64,000 nt of DNA from Baylisascaris procyonis (Eukaryota; Nematoda; Chromadorea; Rhabditida; Ascarididae), in contig JAZARR010000059.1 of the NCBI GenBank assembly GCA_037389465.1, positions 262,001 to 326,000 on the forward strand, read 5' to 3'. Under the pieces are notes generated by a model that saw nothing but the letters and a program-made list of their open reading frames with translations, searched no databases and was not told the origin of the DNA. A program made the translations under genes and the position numbers. Shown here piece by piece: positions 49,389 to 61,300 of this stretch (position 1 is the stretch's first letter; each line of letters begins with the position of its first letter).

Positions 49389-52300
49389 ATGTTCGTCGAG
49401 TGGACATTTGTATTCTTTGTGACACTCTTCCTATTGCACAAATTTGGAAATATCAAAAAACAACATATTATTGTCATAATTTCGACGTTTATTGGATGGT
49501 TTTCTTCGTTTACGATAATAACGATCCTTCCCGAAGATATTGCCGTTGTGAGTCAACCTTTTTTTGAACATAAAAGAGGTTATTATTGAACAGGCCTGTT
49601 TTTATAAGTCTTGTTAAACAGGCTTCGATTATAAAATAGGTCTGTTGAACTGCAAGGTAAAAGGAGATGGCTCACAAAAGTGGATGGTGGTTCGATTAAT
49701 TGCGTGTTGATGCTAAGCTGTGATCGATTCGTTTGCTCATTTGTTTCTCTTTGAAGCAAATTACGATTATTGCTATTGATTTCACAGTAAATGCGCTTAC
49801 AGTGTCATCATGTTTGCTTTGGAACGGTTCAATTTCCGTATATTATTGTAATCGATGGCTACTCCAGCAAACTTTGGATTATTTTCGCGTTCCAGAAACG
49901 TTTGCTGGAAACATGTGCTGGTAACGTCTATGCGTAGGTTTTAAGAGGGAGGGGAATGTACAGTTTTTGATGTGGATGAGTGCTGAATTCTCCGCGGCAT
50001 TAAATGCTAAGGGGCAACTTTGTTTAACACAAATCCGCAATGACTAAGGTCTTTATGGCGTGAATGTTGTGGCGGAGACGCTTTGTTGATGATCCAACGA
50101 ATGAACCAACCAAAGAAGTTATTGACATAGAGCGGTGCTTATGTACAGTTTACTTAGGCAAATTCTTTAATAGATAATTTGCATCGCTTTAGGCAAATTC
50201 TTTGATGGATAATTTGCATTTTGTTTTGAAGAATTCATAAATCTGAGAAATGAGCATTTCTAAATCCAAATGACTTTGAAAGGGAAATTTTGTGAATCTT
50301 ATCAGCGCCAGCCGAGAACGGCATCTTTGGTATGCTTAGAAATGGCTCTTCTCGACAAATATGTACTCTATTGTGGTGACGAGTGGTTGTTCAGGGTTGA
50401 GTCAGAGTCACATTCAGAGCGACGATTTCGTCGAAGAATGCTTTACTTATATAGTTAACATTAACATTTTTATGCAGTCTACTCGAGAGACAGATATTCT
50501 GAAGAATATTTAAAGACGGTTCAATATTTTTGAACGTTTATCGATGACGGAACTCTCCAACATTTTTCTCATAAGGAGGCGATTTATTAAAGTTAGAGGA
50601 GATGTTCCTTTGTTCTTTAAATCACATTTAGTTTTATACACTGAATGTTTTTTGGTAGAAATCTTGCACCTACTTTGAAGGGTCATGAAACTGTCCAGTT
50701 AAAGGTTGGACGCTAATTTTCGACAAGGAAGCATCAGACAAACCTGAACATTTATCACATCAGACTGTTTAGGCCTCAATTTTAAGAATTACCAAAAGTC
50801 AGAAAAAAGCGATTCGATCTGTATTATTTTTCGTAATGCAGAAGAAACCAATAAACCATACTACGCTATAACGGAACTTTTTGGACTAAATTAGTTATGT
50901 AGCTTGTGCATTCACTATCACCAACCATTGCGACTTTTCACTAAGCAAGTGTTTTCATCTCAAATAAGGAGATGATCAACAGACATAGGAAATAAGAGTG
51001 TTCGGACGTAAAGTTGAGATGGTCAACCCTATTTCGTAATACCCGTGACCTATGAATTTGGGATTTACACGTCTATCATGTCGTAATTAGATAGTTGCTT
51101 AACACAGAATCGTTAGCCCCTTAAAAGTTTGTTTGAGCAAGCCAGTAAGGAATCAGCTAAAATTACAAGAAGACACTCTCTTACCTAAAGGCAAATTTTA
51201 GTTTGTTGTTAAATACGCAACTAAAACAGTATTCTTAAAAATGAAAGACAAGTAAAGTGAATTCGGAGAGCTAAGTTCCAATTAACTATTTATGCATGTA
51301 AGAATGGAGAGTTGTTCGCAGTCGTGCGGCATTTGTAAGACGCGAGAAGCCTCTCGTTTCCTGTTTGTGAGGAACCCTTTATGGTCTTAGATTGTGATGA
51401 ATCGATAAATGGCTCCTGTGTTCATTTTTTTGAACGTCGTGCTGATGTGAAAGTAAACTGAAGTGAAGTGTATCGAAATTAAATGGAGGGGGGGGGGGGG
51501 GGAGAAGACGGGAGAGGCAGGAGGGCGGTATTGGTGTAGCCGCCTTATGAAGTCCCTGTTGGATCATAATAAATCTCGAAATAACCTGTGCGATGCGTTG
51601 TGAGTCACATACCAAGTTTTTTTTTGTTTTCAATGCAGCTTCAGAACATAAAACCTTGCTGAGATTATTGCCGTTGCAGGCGCTGTATAAGCGATGCCTC
51701 CTGGAGAAGACTGGATGGGCGGATGCGACGAATGTAACTACGAAGGAATGTGGAGTTAAGGATAATTTTGTATCCGATCACGTTCTCTTGAGCACGTGGA
51801 GAGTGATGTACTGGACAGCGCAGCTCCTGACTTGGTAAATGCGGTATATCTTTGGTGTCAGCGGGGTTGAGCAGAGAGTGACTGTATCGGTAATGAATAT
51901 GCACACGACCACGTCGACTCAAAAGCTTGTAATCATTCTTGATTTACTTGCTCAGCGTGACCATGACCATGAACGTTCCTGACTTTTCCAAGTTTGTAAC
52001 AGCATAATGTTATAGACATTGGTTGTGTGGGTTATCTTCATTTCTCTCGCATATTGGCCTCAAATAACGATACGTGTATATTTGCTTAGCAAGAACCCCT
52101 AGCTGTATAATGCTGTCATATAAAAAACTGTTCCGTTTTTCCATCCCTCCGCTTCAAAGATTCTTAACGCTAAGCTGTCGCTGTGTTTCGTGTCGAGAGT
52201 GGCTTGGATTGCTCTCATTCAATGCCTTGCTTGCTACCTTGTCGCTGATGTTGCTACGTTTGATGCGGCATCATCAACTGGAGTCGTTGTTCGAGCAGTG

Positions 52301-55300
52301 TGCTGAATCGGATACACCCAAACCATTCGACAAATGGTGCATAGGGCCAGACGAAGGAATGTTTGAGATTCCATCCTTGTTTCTTTTCTGTGGTGTTTCT
52401 TATCGGAAATATGGCATAGAGAACACAAAGTTCACATGACAGATAAGCGGATTCATGTAAAAGCGTCGACGATTCATGAGAACCTTAACGGCGAGAGGTT
52501 AGATTATTACGGTTAAGAAATGAGGAATGTGGAACGGGAAAGAGGATGAAGGGAGTGGGGGGGGGGGGGGGGGAGTTGACGATATCACTGGGAAGGTAAG
52601 TGTGCCTCGAAATTGTGGCCAATTTGCAAAAGAGGCAAAGAGCACTGCAGTCTTTCGATGCTTCAGCATAAATTGTTGTCTTCGAACGCATTAATCAATC
52701 CTTCCATTAGTGTTCACAGTATTAAATGTTTACACGAAGCATGCGTCCATGTGTTTGCAGGATTGTGCTTCCACTAATGCAGAGCTATTCGAATGCAGGT
52801 GACTTTACTGTTGTGGGTAAATTACGATCTGCAGCTTACAATAATGTCATTTATTACGGCGCATACCTGATAATATTTGTGTGCCTCCTGTTTTATGCCG
52901 CCATAAAAGGGCTGTCGCTGAATGCGTGAGTTCATTTTCTTTTTCTAATTTGGGGGGAGGGGGGGTAAGAGGATAAGAAAAAGGGAGGAATTGGTGGTAG
53001 GATCCTTTCAAAGGATTGTATTGTTAGGGCGCATCCGAAATTTTTCAAATATGTTTTTGCTCAGCACATTCTTTTAGGAGTTCCGTCGAAACCCACATAT
53101 TTTCATTCACGAGTGAGGTTTTCATTGTTCCTCAGCATCTTTATTCGGTTTTTATTTAACTCAACTTGTAATCGCTGTTTTATTTCAGTTTATTTATATT
53201 GAATTACTCGGAAGTATAACTGGTGGAGGACCTAACAGCAATTAACTTGTACTTTGTTAATGTGTTCTTGCAAATCACAAATTATGCCTTTACCAGCTTG
53301 TAACGCTGGATTTTTGGAGTAGGGTTGCTTCGTTAAAGCCAGTGGAGCCGGGTTGCAAGGAAACGAAAGTCGAGCTGCTTGTTCGTGTTTCACTATACGA
53401 TTTGTTAAGGGAGCATGTGAAAGTGATGATTATATCCGCCTCGAACACTTGGGGATTGTTCATGTCGGTTGTTCTTCTGGGCTATGGTCTTGTTGAGGTA
53501 CCACGTCAGCTGTGGCTGATGGGAGTTAAAGGTACTTTTATTTATATAAGTGGTTATGAATTCAGCACAAGATTTATTCACTTGTATTTTCCTCTTGTTT
53601 AATTGGCCTATCCTAAGGCTGACTAGCACAGTGCATAGGGCAACCAGTCGATAATTGAGTGGGCGCAATGCTGCTCCACCGTCCTCTGTTCTGAACAGTG
53701 CACACTCTCAGAGTGTGAAAAGCAGTAATAGTAATGGATTGATGCTGTTTACTAAAAAAACTGCTGAGCGTATTGAAAAAATTGTTTATTGTGTTGAAAA
53801 AAAAAGAAGATCGAGAGTGATTTAAATAACGTCGAACTTCTATTTAATATCCATAAATTATATAATCACGGCATTCAATGTTTTTTCACATTATGGGGAA
53901 CATTTTTGATGTTTTGAGTAGATCGATTTTCAGGATACCGATTGAACAAAACGTATTTTGATCTTGATAAGCTATCGGCTGAAAAGAATGAGGCTGAAGA
54001 TGCTCTCAAGGAAGTTTATCAGTAAGTGATAAATTCTGTTTGAGAAAGTTTGAGCCAATGAATGCTAGTGACATGTCAGGTTAGCGTATGACGATATCCT
54101 TATGAAGTGTTTTGATATGCTCATTCACTGAGTCCTACTAGAGCAAAGTTTCGAGGCGTTCCGCATGGGCAGTTAACGATGCATTAAAGTGATGGCCCGA
54201 GTAGAGCTATTAAAGGTGGATCATGCGCTGCTGCTGTGTGATTTGTTGATTGCAGTACCAGTTGAATGGACTAATTGGATTAGCTTCGTTGTTTAGCACT
54301 CGAATGAGCTGCCTTATTCTAAACGGTCTTCTTTTATGAGGGAACATTTAGTGAATGCCTCATGAATAATCTCTGTGTTGCCATAAGTGACCATGCCTGC
54401 AGCATCGATCTATCAGTTTGGTAACGTGGCCTTTGCATTGAATAGACGACTGCTTTTCTGGGCATCTCAAAGCTTTGCGTCTGCACATTTCGTCTCCTTC
54501 GAACACGACCATCACGTTTCTCAGCCTTCGTCGCGTACATTTGCTATCCAAACCGCGCTAGAGGAAGTCGAAATTTTCTATTTGAGATTTTGTACCATTC
54601 TCTGTCATTCATCCGTCTTTCGATTGGTATTTAAATTTTATTGCTGTCTGAAAACCTGCAACAAGCAGTGTTAGGTGATGTAGTAATGAAGTATATCGCT
54701 TTCTGACTTCAACGAGATAAAACCAAGAAATAATTAGAGATATTATGCGTTAATTGCTACAGGGAAGCAAGGAGCGTTTTGAGCCTTCTACGCAACGATC
54801 ATGCCTTGCGCGAGTACGCACAAATCGTGCTGGCAAAGTTCCCAGTCGAAGTGGTCACTCAGTTGACCAGCTCCAGCTCTGGCAGCTTTTCGGCTGCTTC
54901 AAGTATTGCTCCCTCTGACGAGAGCCTTGTTGCCAATGAAAAGTATCTGGTGCGTTTCTTGCTTTTTTCCTTCTTCCTTTTTCATATTCTTTCACTTCTC
55001 TTACCTTTTTGCACCTTTTCTGCTGTTCTATCTGCAGTAAAGTTTTATACTCTTCCTTCACCGGGCAATCCTCATTTGTCAAGCATCTGTGAAGCATGAG
55101 GGTGTGTACGAAGCATCTCTCATTGGCTACAAGCAGACTTCGAAATCGTCTTCCACATATTTTCGAGTGTACCTCGACATGAGTACATGAGGTATCAAGT
55201 TTTTGTGCGCCATAATTTCTGTAAAAGTCATCACCTTTTCAGAAATTGCGTCCATATTTTTGGAAAAGTTTTCACTTCCTTCCCCAATACAAGACAGAAA

Positions 55301-58300
55301 GTGGAATAAAAACAATCAACTATGGAGTATTATCAGAATACTGTACAGCAACTGCTTCTAACACTTCAAACTGTACACAAAGTAGCATATATAAACTTTG
55401 TTTTTGTGTTTTTCGAGTTAAAAGGCGTTGCTCATTGCCATTAGTCGTTGAGAGCATGAAATCGAAAAACGGCAGCAGTGCGAGGCAGATAAAGCACACG
55501 CAAATGATGGAGAAAGCAGAATGAAACAAATGAAACACGACGCATAGTGGTATAAAAACCGAGGAGCATGTTAAAATAGTGGCTTACAACCACGAAGAAG
55601 AGCACGTGGCTTCATGCCACTTTGTCTAACAACGTAGATGGCATCTGCCGTCTTCATGGTGAAGGCTGCGTTTTGTTGAACCGAGTCATTGCCTAACGTC
55701 ATTGGATTTTGTAGGCGAATATTGTACAGCAGCTGCGAGGAATTTATGTCAGAAATACATGTTTTCTTTCCTTGGAATTTCATGCCCCCTCTACAGCATT
55801 ATCACTGGGACAAAGCCATATTGTGAAGACGATAACATAACCACAAAAAAGTGGACATAATATGGCCAAGTTCGCTAACTTTCACGTACTTTGCTTACGG
55901 CTGGAAGATTCGCATATGCACACTGCCTACGGCGCGAGTGCGTTTTGGCGAAATGACATCAACCGGCGCCGTCTGATGTTTTCGGCGCTTTGCTTAATGA
56001 GTTATGCTGTCTCACACACAAAATGTCATTGGCTGATCGAATTCCTGGAAATACCATTAATCGACAACAGAGGGCCATTGTTTGAAAGGATTTACGAAGC
56101 GGATTATAAATTTCATTGGATTTTGCGACTTCCTTGAACGGCACAAGTGAACTGGATGCGAAGAATGTTCATTTTTACGGAGAGGAAATGACGGCTATTG
56201 AAAGGCATCTTCATCAAGATCACTATCACGTTCGCTATCAGTCGCCAAATTTAACCTGAACTACGTAGCATCATCGGCAGTAATTCTTGTGTATCTGCAG
56301 TCATATGCGGTGGCAAGAATTGAGAGCGTAGTGCGTTGTGTATCACAATGCCGAACCACATAACAAGTGTAATATAAGGAGCTGCAACCATAATGCCATC
56401 GTAATGCTCTCTGTCATGTCTAATGTTCATATGACCCCGTATAAGTTGACGAAACGTTTACTGGCTCATGATAGGAGAGAGGGTTCTGGGGTTTTCGTTC
56501 GTTTTGCCTAACATTCGCCTCTTTCTAATCTCTCCGCAAGGCAGTGGCGTAAATTCATGCTTATCGGGAATGTGCCACAGATCAATAAGATTGTGGCTGC
56601 AATTCATTCACTGCTCAGCCAAAAGGTCAAGGTTGATCGTTGGTAGTGTTCATTATCGCAGTTTGCAATGATACACAATGTTTACTTTTTAATCTCTAGC
56701 ACAGCATACCAATTGCAGAGGCACGTGCCCATCGTTGCCAGCAGTTGTGTGAACAACACTGTTAGAGGGGCAACTTTAGCAGGTGGCTGAAGTAGATAAA
56801 ATAGGAACTCGAAATCAATCCACTTGCGAGTTTGCAAGCAGTGTCACTGTATGTGTGTTTTTGTTGTCAGTTTTCTTTCCTCCGTTTGGGAGGAGAGGGC
56901 TGAGAAGGGGAGCTCCTATTTATGTTCATAGATTTGCTATTTTCCGATGTGGTTATACTCAGATTCGTCTGCATAAGAGAGTAATAACCGCTATTCAAAA
57001 TCACCATCGAACGCAGGCACAGTGGAGCGCTTTATTGCGACGCGCAATCTACTTAGAGGATGTACAACATGCTGACGATGTGTGGGCCGATCGAGGACAC
57101 TGCATACATGACTTCAGGTACGAGGGGGTCTTTTTATCTGCACTAACTCCAACTCAGTTATCGTCATGATCATTTGCTCACTTTCTACTAGAGAGTGTCG
57201 TTACCTATTTGCAGCAGCCTGAAGCCATTACGGTGTCATCTTTTTGATGCGATGTCTGAGTTCTTTATCCTTCCAACATTCTTTCTGTCGCCACTTTCCT
57301 ACTCCAGTTTCATTTCCTATGTCTTATTTTGCATCATATCACATTATCAAAAGACATTTAGCAACATCACTTCGACCATGTTATCGTTCAGTCAAGCATT
57401 CGTTTTCCTTTAGGTCAGTTAAGAAGAATCCGTTGTCATCACAGCGTTCTCCCGATTGGGTGATGCGTCTTTGGTATAGGTCGCAGTTTGCTTGGCATAT
57501 TATCGGGAAGCGTCCTGCCTTCAAGGTTTTTTTTCGTTTCCAACTGACATTTCGAAAATGTGTTGAATTTTTCTGCCACATCCTTTTTTCTTCCAAATGC
57601 TCTTGCAACTAAAAGCGCAAAGCAGAGGTGCATTATGATTTAGTATTCGCAGTGACGTCATTTTTAAAAGGAACTTTTTCGAGCAACTCGGCGAAGTAAC
57701 CATGTGAGCCCCAAATTAGCCGACAAATTGTGTCTCACATCTTAATGCTGCCATTACGTCTGATGCACGCCTTATGTGTATTATTGAATGTTTAAAAATA
57801 TGAAGGCAATTTTCGTTTCGAGCTTCACAATGATGGGTGGTTATTCTCGTTTTTTTTTGGCGGGGGGGGGGAAGAAGAGTATTGTGTCACGTGCACGTCG
57901 TGTTATTAGTGCTCCTCTGTATTACTATACTATACTATATGAGGGTGCAGTATGATGATTCTTTTTACAGATTACCGCTGCATTTTCTTGTTTGCTTTCT
58001 TTGGTGGTTATATGGAGTGAATGTACATTTTTTGTTGTACATCCAACGCTTTCGATTGCGGCGATGCTCGTTGACGCGGCAGCTCGTCTACACGAATTTG
58101 GAATTCTAATGCAGGCACGTATAGATTATAGGAAACATTTCCTCAAAAAATATTTCGTTGCACTGATGATTGCCATCGCTGTCTTCATTTTCCTTCATTC
58201 TCTTTACTTATGGAATATTGTGTGCACTGTGTTTTTTACAGATTAGCGTTAAACGATTGGTGTGGTGTCGTTTTGCACTAATCATTGATTAGCACGCAAT

Positions 58301-61300
58301 ATTTTTATATAAATTACCTAAAAAGTGCGGCAATTCTCTACGGTGTACGCAGAGGTGCACGACTGCTTCATCAGAATTATTGGAAAGATAAGCAATGTTT
58401 TTTAAAGTGTGCTTGAATTTTTTTATACGGTGGTGATAACAATAGCGCAAAATTAGTCTCATACTTGACTCGGTGATGCCGGCAAAGTGTGCGTTAAGAG
58501 TTTGCAGTTGACCTGTGTTGAAAGGGACTTCCATGGAAGGAGTGCCGAATGCGACGCGCGTATCATTTCCGTCCCCTCAGCATTATGTGAATATTTCCGA
58601 GCTGTGCGCTTGATTTTGTTGTTTTTCAGACAATTGCGTTCTATTTGATCTCCTATTTGTGCATCTGTGTTTATTATGCGGTATTCAAGTTGCGAATCTA
58701 TCGCTATTATCGACTTGATCCAAACCACATGACCGACGAGAACAGCCTCCTCTTTAGTGCGATGTGATTGATTCGTTTGTCTCCTCATTTGACATCAGCA
58801 AGCTGAGAGTAGTGTTTTTAATAGTTAGCTAATATGCTAATTTTGCATTTCCACTATGGCACTTCACTACGCTGAGACGTTGTTTGGATAAGGGAAGTGA
58901 TAAAATAAAGGACTGCAAGTAAGTATGATCATTCATCGTTGGGCTCACGTTATCTTGAAGCTGTTTCGTTCTTGCTATATGGAGTACGGTTGAAACAAAG
59001 TTGCGTCCTTTCAAGTTACTTCTTATATAGAAAATGAAATAAACTCTCTGCCCTTAGCAAACAGCATCTATCCACTTTCGTACTGCAAAACTAACACAAT
59101 TTAGAGGTTTTTTTGTTTCGTCCATCATGTTCGAACCAGAAGATTACGGCAGTACTTGGGGAGCAGATACGCAGGTCAATTTTGGACGTCCATACCAAGT
59201 CCACCCAATAACTTTTCATCCTGTTGTTGCATCCCCCTCCAAAATTTTGTCTCACTTGCAGTTCTTAGACCCTAGTTCTTCTGACGCAGTTTTCAGACGG
59301 CAGCACCCTGCTGCTTGTGGCTTTACTGGATTAAGCTCTTCCCGAAGCAGTATTGGTTTTTTATCTTTAATTTGCTAGTTTATAATACGACTATAAAAAA
59401 CTTGGTAGATGTGCAGCAGCGGGTGATTTTCTATTCATTGAAGTTTGCTGTGTCGACTTACCCCAGCGTTGTGTTTGAACGTGCTTGGCATGGTTCATCT
59501 CGATTCGCATATCACTTCACAGGCAAAATTCCCTATTGAAACTCAATTCACGAAGGTGAGTATTATGTCCTTGATGAGCAGATTTGCCGTCCGCTCACTG
59601 CCGATGTCTTTGAATTGAATAATAGTAATAGATCCTTCTCATAAAGCACGGATCATGAACATGCACGATAAGGAGTTTATGTTTAATAGCTTTGCAATAT
59701 CACCGATGAATGTCTTCATCCGATTCATACAGTAAAATAATACAAATGGAAAAGTGGTGTCGCAAAGTATAGTGATTTTAAAGGGTTATTGAACTAAAAT
59801 TTGTGAGTGTTTTCTGGGTGTGCTTTTTCATTGTTCCTCATCTGGGGCGAAGGGCGGTATACCATGAAAGTTGGTGTTATCGTAAATGCGGGTGTCAGCG
59901 AGACCTGAAAGGTGGAGTGGGAAGGAGGGAAATGACTAAAGCAGTTCTAATGTGACTTAAAGTCAGCAACCATTATGTTTGCAAATCCATAACGAGATGC
60001 CTGCGTATGTAGTGAGGGCAACTGTGTTAAAAGCACTATTTTTTCCGGATTTTCATGCTTTCTTTGTTTTATTAGTAGTTACATGACTTAGAGGAACTCT
60101 ATCCACTACACTGTTATCATTTTAAAATGAGGGAGGAGGGTGTCTACGCTGCTTTTTCTTCCCGCTCGATCCCATCTCCCTCCGTGGCGTATAGCCTCCA
60201 CTGTTGCAATTGCACCATATTTCCTCAGTGTGATCTAATCTTGAAAAACGGGTCATTTAATGGAGCACATTGTCTGCTACCTGGCAAAGGTTAGTTGCTG
60301 CTGTATTCAGGACTTTGACGATCGTTATTTGCAGCTGATGGGTCATCTGGATGTGATTCCGATTCTTGCGAAAGGACTCAACATTTACTTGCCAATTTGC
60401 ATTCTGCTACTGTGTTTGGCAACATACTTCCGGTAGGGCCGTAAATGGTCTCTCCCAATTACATTTGGAATTGCACTCAATATACCTATACCCTTCGACG
60501 TTTAGCGTACTCTTGATTCAGCACGCCGTGTTTTTCTGTCATTGTTTTTATGTATGTGCAGTTCTTTTTGCAGTATTCATTTGCCAGAACAGTCTCACTG
60601 GTCGCTCATTCAAAAAGGGAAGAGGGATAAAATCCGGAAGGATACTTCTTCACGCAACTGCATACTTCATTTTTAATATGCTAGGGTCACTGCGTGTGGA
60701 GCATGCATGTAGTCTTTTAGGGGAAGAGGTTTGAAGAGGAAGGGTTAGTGGCGATCGGCAAGAACCGAGGATCAAATAAAAAGTTCTTAAACACACTAGC
60801 TGAAAAAAGAATCGACAGTAGAAAACAGGTAAGAACCTGCAATTCTTCGGTGCAGAACAAAGAAAAGAGCTGGAAGTGTTGATGATTCCAGTTTTTGTCA
60901 GTGTGTTGAGCTTAAGGTTGCATGGAAGACATCAATTATTAGGTTCTGTTTCGCCTTATTGATCGCTATTGCGAATAGGTGGGATGAGTTGCCGTTGGCC
61001 TTACTATTCGCAGATAGTAGCACAGATATTTTGAAAGGATGTTTGAAATCCTTTCTTTCAAAAGAACTATGAAGTTCGAGTAGTTTGTACAATTAAGAAT
61101 TGGTTTTTGATTTGTCATCCGGTATCTGCGCTGTTTGCTGGAACTATTCACCGGATCGTGCTCGTTGTGGATATAAGTGATGATAGAGTTCTTTCCAGAC
61201 TGGGGGCGCGATTTCTACATTCCTTGGGCATCGATCAGTTTGTGAACGATGATGAAATGACCGCAGAACTTGTTCAAGGAGGGAAAGCACTCGTCACTCT

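Noticed and set aside
55862..56137. 91-codon plus-strand ORF in LMBRD2 intron 6
   Set aside because: Starts with ATG and looks mildly protein-like, but the exon 6 to exon 7 junction is in phase without it and no family is recognisable. Left as a chance frame.
57195..57413. Frame after ttatttgcag at about 57214 as an extra LMBRD2 exon
   Set aside because: It reads Phe/Ser-rich sequence unlike the family. Splicing 57117 to 57414 gives [10 protein letters not shown] and the expected [14 protein letters not shown] block in phase.
59570..59615. [13 protein letters not shown] frame as LMBRD2 exon 11
   Set aside because: It resembles the conserved block over eleven residues, but a TGA follows at once with no donor before it.
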